A stretch of 64,000 nucleotides of DNA from Adineta steineri (taxonomy: Eukaryota > Rotifera > Eurotatoria > Adinetida > Adinetidae): positions 194,580 to 258,579 of the forward strand of contig CAJNOI010000001.1 in assembly GCA_905250115.1 (NCBI GenBank), written 5' to 3'. How positions within the stretch are numbered: position 1 is the first letter of the stretch; every line of letters begins with the position of its first letter. The translations under genes were made by a program, and so were the position numbers. The notes below the pieces were generated by a model. It saw only the letters and a program-made list of their open reading frames with translations. It was not told where the DNA came from and ran no database searches. Positions 1 through 12,157 of the stretch are shown here, piece after piece.

Positions 1-317
1 ATTAAACCAGCAAACTAAATTTGAGAGATTATTATGAATATAATAGAAAAATTTCGATTTTAATATTCGCGAATATATTCTAAGTGTGACGTTCTTGTTT
101 TTTTCCTCATCAATTATTTAATAATTGAGCTTTTTCATATCCGTATTTTTGCCTTTTTCTTTCTAGAAGAAAGAAGAAAAAACGATCTCACTATTAGTAA
201 TTATCTGACAGCAAACAGCGCCTCGCTTCTCATATTATTTTTCTTTCTTCTGCGGGTTATAATATATATATATAAGCACTAGGCATTCTCATTATTTTAC
301 ATTTTTTTGTGAAAACT

Positions 318-491
318 ATGGGACACACCTATTGTCGGCCAATACCTTGTTATCATGGATGTGCTTCATTACCACCAGAAAAACGAACATGTTGTCGGTC
401 ACAATCTTCAAATTTTCTATATGCTCGAGTAATTCGATCAAAATTTGGTCCTCGTTATTATTTGAAACGATATCGATATCGACGTTATTAA
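318..491 (+). CDS. small Cys/Arg-rich hypothetical protein (57 aa)
   Basis: I do not recognise this protein. It is an intronless 57-aa ORF with six cysteines in its first half and a strongly basic, Tyr/Arg-rich tail (ending KRYRYRRY). There is no signal peptide or membrane segment. The ATG at 318 is preferred because a TATA-like tract (TATATAAG, about 268-275) lies about 45 bp upstream, a plausible promoter spacing. The tail resembles small nucleic-acid-binding basic peptides, but no function can be assigned. It could be a chance ORF. Confidence 0.4.
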   Translation: MGHTYCRPIPCYHGCASLPPEKRTCCRSQSSNFLYARVIRSKFGPRYYLKRYRYRRY

Positions 492-1524
492 TCATTCTAT
501 GAAATTATTATTGTGTTTGAAATAGGAATTTGTATCAAATATTTATTTTTACATATAAATCAAAGATTTATATTCAATTTGGAAGTTCAACACGTCTATA
601 TTTTCTAAAATGACTATTTTGTTATTTTGTACGAATTATTCTATGTATCTATATTTGAATTAATTCTGTAATTTAAATATATCTATATCTATTGATTATT
701 ATGTGTAATTGTTATCTTTTAATTTTCCTAGAATTGTAATGTATATTTTTACTATTAATTTTAAACACGCTAAAAATCATCATTCAACGATCGTGTCATA
801 TTAAAATAAATAAGTAAGAGCGTTAGTGTACGAGTTTACAAAGTGCAATATAAATCTATATATACGATAGAATAATGTATCTCATACAATCTATTCTGTC
901 GATATGATGAAAATGAATTAGTATTGTTAAGATAACACGTATGGAATTGGTCACAGTCAATAGTATATCTATGATGAAGACAGTGATTAATGAAAGAGAA
1001 TATATTTATCTTATGATGATGATGATGTTGTCTAAGAAACTGTATATTCATTTTTGATTATTCTCATTTCCGTTTATTGTCAATTATATATTTTGACAGT
1101 TCAATTTTGAAGTATACTATTACGAATTATGAACGTTAGTATAGATCTTTTATGAACTTTATTCTTACTGCGTAGTTAAAGTTTGAATAAAATGATCTTA
1201 TTCTAATATAGATGCAAAATTGTTTTGTTCCACGATTTATAATCGGTATGTTCCAGGTTTTAAGATGCTTTAATACTCTTACAAGTAATATGTAATCATT
1301 CTAGCCTGAGGACATTTCGAATTTATAACATGAAAAGTATTTTTACTCTTTTCAATATATATAGATTGTTTATCTTTTATGGATTATTTGAATAAAAACT
1401 ATCGAATTTATTTTTCTCTAAAAATTGTGTTCAAAACCCCAATCTTTATTTAATATTAATATAACAAACATGATGTATACAACATGTATAAAGTATTTTT
1501 CTATATTAAAATTCAATCTTTTAA
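492..1524. other. gene-free AT-rich stretch
   Basis: It lies between the small basic ORF and the 3' end of WDR19. It contains only short ORFs without splice signals or recognisable protein-like sequence. An imperfect ATGATGATG run near 1013-1026 is the only simple repeat I see. Confidence 0.6.
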
Positions 1525-4500
1525 TTAAGACATATCCGATGATTGTGCAAGAAAACTATCTACAGCTGGTCCACCATCAAGTTTAATAATACGTGATAGA
1601 TCAATTTTTGTTGAACACATTGGACATGTATCATCCGTGTATAAATATCTAAAAAAAATGCAAATAAAATTTAAATTTTTTCTAATAAGATAATTTACTT
1701 CATGAATTCAGAATGTATTGCTGGAAAATTACATGATGGACATACACATAAATCTTCTCGGATAACATGAGCTCCCTAAATAATATTTTTAAAATATTCT
1801 TGGAGATAAAAAAAAGAAACTTCTTACAGTAATAATACAATAAGGTAATGCAAGTTGACAACTTGGACATAATAATTCATAATCAGGTACACGTTGGTGA
1901 CAATGTGGACATGGCGTATACTCTTCTTCATTTTCACTTTTATCTGGTTTTCTAATAATTAATTTTAAGAAATAAATTTAATTATTCAATTTCGACTTTT
2001 TTTTGTCTTACCGAATAAGTGCTTCAATTTTTTTCTTATATTTAGCATCAATTAGATCACGATATTCAGGTTTCATGAGTATAAGAGAAAAATTAAATGC
2101 CGAATTATTCATTCCTGCTTTTTGACATTCTACAACAGTTGTTGTTAAAATTTGAACAACATCTTAATAAAATAAATCAAAATAATTTATAAAAAAATTG
2201 TATTCATTAAACATACGAGCAGGAAATTTGCTAACATTATGTGCTACACGATTAAGAAGTCGAGCTGCACGATTCTAAATTTACAAAAAAAATGCATAGT
2301 TTCATAAAAAAAGATTACAAATAACTTATGAGTTTAACTCAATACAGTAATGACAATAAGTAGCGCTACCACTAAGACTCATATTTTTACTATAAATAGA
2401 ACTCAGTAATCTCTAATCGTCTACTGAAGTTTTACTAGAAATAATTTAGGCATTGGTTAGTATACGTCAGTCAATCGAGGTCGAATTGTGAATTCCGATC
2501 ACGGTTCAATAAGTTCTATAGATGATAAAAATATGTGCTCAAATAGTTTTCATCTGATTAGACTATGTTCAAAAAACGCATTCGGTACTAGGAAGTGGGT
2601 TATTTTTGTATCTATTTGAATAAACTAGAATGAAATGAACAAGTGCTTTAATTATAAACCCATCTGTGAAATATTTCAATCAACAAAAAATGGTTGTAAA
2701 AATCCTCTTACATGATTATTAAGTTTGATTTGAATTTTAACAAGAATATAACTATGTAATAACATTAAACTATTTGCCATTTCAAATGGTATAGCTGTTT
2801 GTTGTGCTTTAAGTTCTTGGTGCATTGTAAAAAGAACATCTCGGGCACTGCGATAATTTCCCGATTCTTGATCTTGTTGAGCAATAATAATTGCTGTTTT
2901 AGATGCTTCAGGATATTGTCCCAAACTTAAATAAAATCGAAAGAGATATTTGGCTTCCTAAAAGAAAATTTATATAGATATCCTTATAAAAAAAAAAGAA
3001 ACAAAATACTTTTGGTATTTGATCTTTTTCTCCAAGTAAATATTCAAGTAATTTTTGTGTTAATAATGGACTACGTGCTTTTCCAACACATGTTATAGCT
3101 AAATCAATACCTTTACTTTCAGTTGAACCAGTACAATGCATTAAATGTGTTAATGCCTATTAAAAATAAACTTATTTTATTTCAAATTAATAAACAAAAA
3201 AAATTTACTCGATCATAATTTTGTGCAAACATAAAAAATTTTCCAGCAAGTAAATGATTATTTTGATTTTGAAAAAATATAGCTGTACTTTCAAGATCAT
3301 TCAATGGTATATCACGACCATCTTTAAGAACTTTTTCTAAAAAAAATATAATCATTTGATTTATTTTATATTATTAATATATTTACCAATAACTTGAGAA
3401 TAAAGTTCGATCAGACCATTTTGTTGTGCCATTGTAAAAGCTTCAGTATAACATTTAGATAAAACAAGAAATTGTATTGCAGAACTATAATCATTAATTG
3501 ATTCAAAAAAATGTGCAACCATTTTAGCACCTTCAACACTTTGAGTTTCACGAACAATTTTAACTGCTTGTTCAGGAGATTTTAATTGATTAAGTTGAAT
3601 TCTAAATAAATAATTTTTTTTATGAGATAGACAGTTTAGTTCTTCTATTTTATGAAGAGATCAACGGGTTAACAACAGAGACTTCATGCCTGAAACCTCA
3701 TGAAGTCTTTTGGAATTTCTACGGATGCATTTGTTTCAAGGAGAGACGAGGGAGAAACAATAGATTCTTCATGCATGAAGTTTTGGAAGTCTTCTGAAGT
3801 CTTCGAAATCTCTTGAAGTCCGCTGTTTCCCCCTTGGAAGAAATTTAATAAAACTATATTTTACCTAATAGCATTTTCCCATTCACCTGCCTTCATATAA
3901 GCGGCACAAGCTTCTTTATATCTTCCTTCACTTTCTCGTGCTTTAGCATACATAGAATGAATTTTTGGTGTAGTAACATTTGGAAGAATGTCACCAACTT
4001 TTACCCTTAACATACATAAATAAAATAAATATATTCATGTGAATAATAAAAATAAAATTCTACCAATTTTTTATTTTAATATAAGCTATAGCTGCGCTAT
4101 CCCAACATTCAGCTTTTTCAAATAATTCTGCTGCTTCTGGCCATTGTTTTAATGCTTCGAGTAATTTTGCACATTCTTCTTTGATTTCTTTCCCAGGTAA
4201 ACGTGTTGCAATTGTTACACCTCTGTTAAAAAATAAAATATATTTAATATAATTTTTCATTTTTTACTTTTTTATTTCTCCGACTTTAATATAACATCGA
4301 GCAAGACCAACTAAACATTTTTGATCATGATGTGCATCTTTTTCTTTTTTTGTTATACCTTGTTCATAGAATTTCACTGCTGAACTTGAATCTCCACTTT
4401 AAAAAAAAACAAACAAAATTTTTTTTAATCTAGAGTTTTTCATCTTACGTAAATTCAAGCTGTTCAGCATGTGATGCTGATATATAAGGTATTTGATCTG

Positions 4501-7500
4501 GATCATAAGCTTTTGCAAGTGTCATTGCTGCTTCAAATTGCATACAATCTCGTCGCATCTAAATTAAAAAATATTTTATTAAAGAAAATGACTATTTTTT
4601 TGTGTTACATTCAATGCTTCAAGTGGACAACCACATTTAAGAAAAAGTTCTTGTGCAAGATCATAATCACCAAAAAGTGCAGCGAAATGTGCAGAAACAA
4701 GACTTTTATCTTCAACATGCTAAAAAATCAATAAATCAAAATTTTGTTAATTGAATATAAACAAGTAAAATATCTTTACTTTAATTTCTTCAAGTGCCAT
4801 AACCATACCTGGATGACGAATTTCTCGAAAAACTTTAATTGCTAAAATATATGAATGAAATATTTCTGTAACATTAAATTTTATTTTACCATAATCAATA
4901 TTTAAAGAATAAAGTAATGCAGTTGCAAATTTATTCCATTCATTACTATCATTAAGTTGTTTAGCCCAAAACATTGCATCTTCATATCTAAACAAAAAAA
5001 AGAAAAATAGTTTCTCGTTTTCTTTTTATGTTAATTATTATATACCGTTTCATAAGAATAGCTTTGGATAATCGATCAATAGCTTCATCAAGTGTGTATT
5101 CTTGATCATTAGATTCATGTAAGAATCCATATGTATCCAATTGTGTTTGAACAATTTTTCCGCTTGCATCAAGTAAAAGAAGAAGACCACCATTGAGAAG
5201 TAATGGAACGGAACCAAATGTTTGTAAACGTGTTGTACCAACAAACATAATTTGAGGTCCTTTTAAAGAATCACGATAGACAGAATATGTTGTTATTGAT
5301 TCAGAATCATAACTAGTAAATATCCACTAAAATAAATAAAATAGAATAAAGAGTAATCAAAATCTCGATTTTATTAATCTTCGTATAAAATGGAGGAGAT
5401 TTCCGAATTTCGCCAGTTTCATTATGCGATTACATATGTATAAAAATAGCTTCTAGTGACTATATTGAGGCGTTTAAACTACAATATGCTTAAATGATAT
5501 AGCGCGTTTATTTTAGAAGCTAATTGAATCGACCTAAAGGACAAGATTGATCAAAAATTTGGACTGACTCAATAATTATTATATCATCCCTTTTACAACT
5601 GAATTATGAGAACTCCTAAAGCCTTTTAATATACCTCATTGTCTAAATTTGTTTCCCATAGAATTGATTTTGTTCCTGATGGTAAATTTGGTATTTGAAT
5701 AGTATTTGGGTTTTCAAAAAACTAAATTGTAAAAAAGAAAAAAGATTTTTGAAAATAAAACTAACAAATAACTTACAACGTTATATAAATATCCATCACC
5801 TTTTTGATCAATAAATGCAACAGATGTTCCAAAATTTTCTGTAAATAATCTTTGGATACCTGTTTTATGTTTATCAAATTTATTAACAACATGCCATTCA
5901 TCGATATGAAAAAAACTTAAAATTCCTTTCTAAAATTAGATTCAAATAAATTAATAAAATATTTGCAAGTTTTCTTCATACATCTGTTCCATAAATAAGA
6001 TAATCTTTTGTTAAACAATAACAAAGTATTTTTCCATCATTTGTATCAGCTAATGGAAACATAATTGCGTGACGTTCTTCACTATGTTTTTCAGATTCTT
6101 CAATCTAAAAAATTTATTTTATACATAAAATGAAACTGAAAGTTTTCTTTCTCTTTCAAACCATATGTAATTGAATACGTCCATTCATAAAAGCAGCTGC
6201 ATATTGAGAATTTATTTGTAATTCTGTTATGGTACTTAAATAATCATGTTCAGATGCTTTAATTACTTCTAAAAAGAAAAATTGGAATAGCAATTGCGAA
6301 CTATCTCTAGTTTGAAACAAACCTTCGATACTCTGAATTCGATAATATAAAGCACGATTATTAAAACCAACTGCAATATAAACATCACTCATAGCTAATA
6401 CACTTGGTTCAATTTCTGTTGTTAAATGAACATTATCAACCTTAATTTCAAAAAATAATTTTATTTAAACAAACTATTTCATTTTTCTTACTTTTGTTTT
6501 TGTTTGATGATCGTATATTGATACTTCATGTAATGATGTCATAAAAGCTATTTTTTGTTGCCAAACACTTGCTAACATAGATAATTTTGTTAAATAAACA
6601 TAAATAGCTCCAGTATTTTTTGCTACAGCTAATAATTGACCATCAACACTCCAACCTAAATTAATTTAATTCATAAAAAAATTAATTCAAAAAACAAAAC
6701 AAACCTATTTCTGTTAAATTATCATTTCCTTCTTCAATTGTAATTATCGAATCAATTGCATATTGATCAGATAATTCATGAAGTTTTATACCACCGTTAC
6801 CACAAGTTGCTGCTTTATTCAATGCTGTTGATATAGCTATACTTGACAAATAACCTTTATGTTCACGAGTTTTATGTAATTCCTAGAAGAATATTTAAAA
6901 TATTTTTTATGGAAAATAAATCTTTTTTTTTAAATTCTAATTACTTCACCAATTTCTTTATGATATGTTGAAATAACAATAAAATAACCAGCACTAAATC
7001 CTATCATAATATATCCATCACCAAACCTATTTATAAACACGAAAAAAATAATAATTAATTGAATATATATGATTTAATTTACCATTCATAATCAATAATA
7101 TCTCCATATTTATCTTGAAAATTAAGTGTAAATAATTGACTACCTGCACTTTGTGCTGCATTACTATTTGGATCAGCTACAACCCATAAACCTAAATTTT
7201 TTTTGCCAATAATTGCGCTAACCTATTGATTAGAAAAATAAATTCGATTTAAATATGAATAAATTATCTTACAGTGCTTTCTTCATAAGTTCCTCGTTTT
7301 TCTCGTTTCATTTCAGAAAATTTTATTTTTTTTGGTACATCATTAGCATCACAACGTTGAATAACCGAACCATTTGATAACATAACTGATATTCGATTAT
7401 CTTCAGCACCTATTGCTAATAAATTATCTTTACTCCATGCCATTGTTGTTATACGACTAGAATGTTGTCCAATTAAAGGCACTTTTCTAACAGAAAAATA

Positions 7501-8148
7501 ACAAATATATAATTCTTTTCTCAACAAAAAAATACATCATACTTTGCTGTCTGTTGATCATATAGAATAACATTACCACGAGATGTACCAATAGCAAGAA
7601 GATTTGCTGATTTCGACCATGCTATTACAGTTGTATGATCCCTATAAACATATATTTGAAATCAGTCTAACTATTCTATGAAGGAAAATTTAAAATACTT
7701 TGTTTGTGTATCAATAGTACTCGTTTTTTGACTACTTGAATTCCATAAATAAACAATATTTGATTTTTCTGTTATTGCTGCTAATGTATCTCCATCTTTA
7801 TCCCATTTCATTTGAAGACATGCTCTAAAAACGAATTAATCAAAAAATACTAAATCATATTATTTATTTACCCTTTTAAAGGTATTGAAGAAATTTCATC
7901 GCCTTGTCGATTACGAATAGTAATCACATTTAATGATCTAAATATAATTTATTTTTTAGTTTTTTTATAATAAAAAAGATTTTTTTTTCATACCCAACAG
8001 CAGCGATATGTGTGCCATGACCTGTTTGCCATGAAAATTTTGGTTTATCACCAATTTCTTCTGGACTAATCGCAAATAAACGCTAAATAAAATCGATAAA
8101 TCTTTTTTATTGATTTATAAATATTCATACCTTAGGTGAAGATGTCAT
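1525..8148 (-). CDS. WDR19: WDR19 / IFT144, intraflagellar transport complex A subunit
   Basis: This is an IFT-A subunit needed for retrograde transport in cilia and for ciliary entry of membrane receptors. It is a minus-strand gene of more than twenty exons separated by 50-70 bp introns, starting MTSSPK at 8148 in an 18-nt first exon. The N-terminal half is a double beta-propeller whose order matches the family ([58 protein letters not shown]). The middle is a TPR-like alpha-solenoid, and the C-terminus (about 1525-1960) has a zinc-ribbon-like region with CPHC, CPSC, CPSC and CPMC pairs, diagnostic for WDR19 over IFT140. Three introns are unusually long: about 2275-2712, 3602-3865 and 5325-5637. 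The gene is divergent from its upstream neighbour and I saw no break in it. Family assignment is firm; some exon edges are approximate. Confidence 0.93.
3602..3865. repeat. degenerate GAAGTCTT/TTCATG repeat cluster in a WDR19 intron
   Basis: An oversized WDR19 intron contains repeated and partly inverted short words: TTCATGCCTGAA and TTCATGCATGAAG, with GAAGTCTT several times. They look like remnants of a small insertion or local microduplications. No target-site duplication is evident. Confidence 0.4.
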
Positions 8149-8570
8149 ATTGTATCAAATAGATTCTGCTTATTTCAATCTAATAATATTCTATAGAATA
8201 TCAACCATTCGTTAATTCTAAACTGTATAGTTCCTTAGCAACAGAATATTGACCAATGAAAAATCATCTATTGATTTTATCGGAAGTAAATAAGAAAGTT
8301 TTTTATTTTATTTAAAATTAAGAATTTTAAACTTTCCAATATATATTTTAAATGAATAAGAAAATAAAAATGCACAAGTGTGTTTTTATTCTAAATGAGT
8401 CATTATTGATGTTCCTCCCTTTTTTTTTCTCGTCGTGTCGTCGTCGTTGTGTCGTAGGCTTGTCCAAACGTAGAAGGACAAGAAATATTGATGTAGTCAT
8501 CCTTACATTTCATCTTACATCATCCAATTTTACTTTTCAGATTAGATCAAAGATTTTTTAATTAACTAAA
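8149..8570. promoter_or_regulatory. divergent intergenic region between WDR19 and DUF1772-like gene
   Basis: A 422-bp head-to-head interval must hold both 5' UTRs and promoters. A pyrimidine-rich acceptor (ACTTTTCAG) ends about 30 bp before the plus-strand ATG at 8571. It could serve a 5'-UTR intron or a spliced-leader trans-splice site. No TATA box is obvious. Confidence 0.45.
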
Positions 8571-9151
8571 ATGTCTGCTATTCAATCTAGTTTTTTTGAT
8601 AAAATTGCAGCTGAAGGTGCACATGTAAGTTAAATCAATAAATTTAATTCAATTTTCTATAGAAAATTCAATTTCCTAGCTTGCATTATGGTCATCAATT
8701 ATGAGTGTTGGTGGTGGTCTAGGTGAAATATTTGTCAATCAAGATGCACGTATGCATATTTCCGGTGAACATGCAGTACCAGAATTAATTGAAGCACATA
8801 AACGAGCAAAATTATTAAGTAATATAATGTTAAGTATAAGTGGAATTTCTGGTGCATTAGCATATCATCAAACAAGAGATAAATATTGGCTTATTGGCTC
8901 AGCTTTAATGCTTGGTAAGTTAAGAAATTTGAATTCATTTTTTTAAGAATATTTTTATTGTTATTTTAGCTGGTATTCCATACAGTGCTTTTGTTGAAAG
9001 TCCAACTATTGAACAATTGAAATTTTTAACACTTGATGCTAAATCAGAAAAAGCTAAAAAATTATTAGCTTCATGGAGTGGTATTCAAGCTGGTAAATTA
9101 GCATTAGCTGCTGGTGGAGCAACTCTTTTCTACTGGTTTGCTCGTCGTTAA
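8571..9151 (+). CDS. DUF1772 / anthrone-oxygenase-like small membrane protein
   Basis: It has three exons (8571-8624, 8680-8914, 8970-9151; introns 55 bp) that sum exactly to 156 codons plus stop. The product has about four hydrophobic segments. The arrangement of a first helix, a loop with ARMHISGEHAVPELIEAHKRA, two helices around SGISGALAY and SALMLAGIPYSAFV, a PT-x-x-LK motif and a final helix ending WFARR resembles the DUF1772 (anthrone oxygenase-like) fold. Members in animals have no established substrate. The start follows a polypyrimidine-AG tract. Membrane topology is clear; family assignment is moderate because it rests on remembered motif order, not a search. Confidence 0.65.
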
Positions 9152-9372
9152 ATATTATGCAAAACTGTGACTTTACAATATTTTCCATTTTTAATTCCGC
9201 ATTAATCTAAACCTACATCTAATAATTTTTTTTAATATTATATTCCAGAGCAATCTAAAAATTATTTTTGTTCTAATTAGTTTTTTTAAAAAAGAAAACT
9301 TTTTTATGATGATTATTTTTAGTGTTTTTTTTACTTTTCTTCTAGATTTTTATAAAAAAATCTTTTCAGAAA

Positions 9373-11949
9373 ATGGCAGCTGGTATTCTTGATTCACTCA
9401 ATGATATAAAGTAAGGACCTTAAAATGGTCCTCTTGTTTTTACAGTTATTAAAAATCAGAAGATTAAATACGATATAGATCGAAATTTTGTAAAGAAAGA
9501 TTTTCTCAATGTGATATTATAAAATTCTATCAAGTCAGTTGAACTGAATTAAGTTTGATTCAATTTTACTATTTCTATGCTTCAATCTAAATCTAATACT
9601 ATTGAGAATATGTAATAAAATTCGTTCATTATCAATACGGAGAAGACTATATTGTAAATAATGTATTTTTCTATTCATATTGACTGGATTAATAAACTGA
9701 TCTTTTAGATAAATATGACTCTCATAGAGTGCATTTGAAATTTGTAGAGCTTCTGATGAGATTATATAATGTAGAAGTGAAATTTTTAGAATATCGAAAC
9801 TTTCAGACTACCCAAGCAGACAAGAATTTGGAGAAGCGCGTTTAAACGTCGAGTCTGAAATCGTGATTGTGACCCATTTATGCTCAAAAGAAAAACCCCA
9901 GTTTTTAGTATTAAAACGTGCTTTTATTCTGAAACTTAAAAACAATGCGTTCTAACGCTCATTCTTTGAATTTTTCGCCGTTTTCATGCTTCAGGAGTGG
10001 GAATTAAACGCCAAAAACGTCGTTTTCTGGTGTTTTTCTTTTGAGCGTGAATGGGTTATAATCGCGGTTTCAGACTGGACGTTTAAATGCGTTTTTCCAA
10101 ATTCTTGTCTGCTTGGGTATAACATAGATCATAATTAAACTGATTATCATTTATTTTTTCTTAGTTATAATGGTGAAATAAAGGATGAAAACAAATTAGA
10201 AGAAGTTCTTAATTCAAATTTGAAATCTGTGCAATTTCTTCCATATACAAAATTAATTGCATGGTTAACACAAGAATTAAATGGATTTTATTCGATAGGC
10301 GAATTTGTTCAAGTGATCAATTGTGTGCAGTAGTTTTTTATTTTTATCTATTCATAAAAAATTTTTGTTCTGTTTTTTTATTTAGCGATCAATGATATAA
10401 ATAATTTTTTAATTGAACTTGGTGGATTTCTTCGAGATTACGGTTGTCCTTATCGAAATCTTCTTGATAATGAAAATAGATTAAATGATCGTTTATCACG
10501 GATACAATTATTAGGTTTATTTTTGTTTTATTTCAATAAAAAAAACTTCTTTCTATTTTCTATTTAACAGACTTTCTTTGCACGGAAATTCAAGCTGCGA
10601 AAATGAATAAATCTTTCAAAAGAGATATAATAACGAATGGAACAGATACTTCAACGAACAAAAAGGTTTTTTGAAATTGTATTATATTACTAACTAAATT
10701 TAAATGTATTTTTCTTTGTATTGATTTATTCAGCAGTATGAAAGTGATGAAGCTCGAGATTTAAAAGCCTTACTTATGGCACTTGGCTTTCCTCGACCAC
10801 CTGCTGGTATAACAGCAGCACAAGTTTGTACAAAAGTTCATACTAAAGTTAGCGAATTATTAAAAACTTTATCACCAAAATATATGGGTCAACCATTATT
10901 ACACACAAATATGTCAGAAAATCAATGGAATCAGATACATAAAATAAATAAAATCTTATATGGAGATTATAAAACACGACGAGAATTATTATTAAAACGT
11001 CTTGATGTTACAATTCAATCATTTAAATGGGCTGATCGATTAAAGGTAAAGGATTTTTAATAATAATTAAAGAAATTCGAAATTTTTATATAGGATAAAA
11101 ACGATGAAATTTCTAATGCTTTTATGAGTAAACGTAAAGCTCTATCAGCTGAACCAAATGTAAAAATTGAAGATATTATGGCTGCTCGTGATGGTAAAAG
11201 AAAATTATTATTTTCGAAAATTTTGATTTATTTATTTTCTATTAAAGATTTATGTCATATGGAGAAAACATGTGGTACAAAAGAAATGGCATTAACACGA
11301 TCAAAACTTCATAAAATTCTTATTCCTAAAGTAAGAAAAAAAAATTCATTTTCTATGAATCATAATTATAAGAATGTTTCTATACGAGAAAATATTTTCT
11401 TTTTCTTGTTTTCTAAGCGGAGGAAGATAAGAATGTTTGTTGATCTATATATAGGTACCTGATCGTGGTGGACGAACAACAGAATTAAGCGCCCCACCTC
11501 CTGACATGCCATCATTTCAACGAGGAGGTTCAGCACATCACGCTGGTGGTGGACGTCGTGGTGGTGGCGGTGGTGGTCATCAACATCAACATCATGAACA
11601 ACGAAATAATTTTAATGGTATAAATAATATTATACAATGAATTTGTTCTACTTTTTGCATTTTAAATTTTTTTATAGGTCAACGAGGAGGTGGTGGTGGC
11701 GGATGGTCAGGACGTGGTGGAGGAGGTAATTTTAATGAAAGACCTTATTCTGGTGGTGGTGGTGGTGGTGGTTATCAACAAATGCAGTATGGTATGATGG
11801 ATCCTTCTATGCAACAATATCCACAAATGGGTTATCAAGGTCAACAACAAATTGTAAATGAATATGCTGGAATGGATTATGGAACAAATTATGGTGGACG
11901 TGGTCGCGGAGGAGGACGAGGTGGACGTGGTGGTCGACGACCTTATTAA
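9373..11949 (+). CDS. FAM98: FAM98 family protein (RNA-ligase / arginine-methylation associated)
   Basis: FAM98 proteins associate with the tRNA-splicing ligase complex (RTCB/DDX1) and with PRMT1. The first exon is 38 nt (MAAGILDSLND), followed by a 754-bp intron and several further exons with short introns. Conserved family blocks are visible: FTKL-like 'YTKLIAWLTQELNG', 'GFPRPPAGIT', 'MGQPLLHTNMSENQWNQI', 'RRELLLKRLDVTIQSFKWAD', 'KILIPKVPDRGGRTTELSAP'. The tail is a Gly/Arg-rich RGG region (about 11520-11946), a typical target of arginine methylation, with a Gln/Tyr-rich spacer. The C-terminal RGG is shorter than in human FAM98A. The gene is immediately upstream of the VRK-like gene in the same orientation (208 bp gap). 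Confidence 0.92.
9811..10117. mobile_element. MITE, Tc1/mariner type, long inverted arms, TA target duplication
   Basis: Inside FAM98 intron 1, the left end CCCAAGCAGACAAGAATTTG is mirrored by CAAATTCTTGTCTGCTTGGG at the right end. The two arms stay complementary with few mismatches for about 90-95 bp, including GTTTAAACGT and GCTCAAAAGAAAAAC. A TA dinucleotide flanks each end (9809-9810 and 10118-10119), as expected for TA-targeting Tc1/mariner transposases. At 307 bp with no ORF it is non-autonomous and would fold into one long hairpin. It explains the unusual intron length. Confidence 0.88.
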
Positions 11950-12139
11950 TAAATTCATCGTTTTTTTTTCTTCTATTCCGGTTTTTGGTTTCTCTTCTTT
12001 TAGCCAAGCTATTTAATCTCTTGTTATCTGTCTATATGACTTTTAAAAAGAACAATATCCATTCGTCACTTTTATTCATTGCTTTGTTGAAATAGATTTT
12101 TTTTGTTTGTTTTTTTTCTTTTTTTGTTATTATTATGTT

Positions 12140-12157
12140 TTTCTTTTTCTTTTCTAG
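12140..12157 (+). promoter_or_regulatory. polypyrimidine-AG directly before the VRK-like start codon
   Basis: TTTTTCTTTTCTAG ends at the base before the ATG at 12158, only 208 bp after the FAM98 stop. Bdelloid rotifers are known to trans-splice a spliced leader. This site would suit a leader acceptor in a two-gene FAM98-VRK-like transcript, or simply a 5'-UTR intron. Confidence 0.4.
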
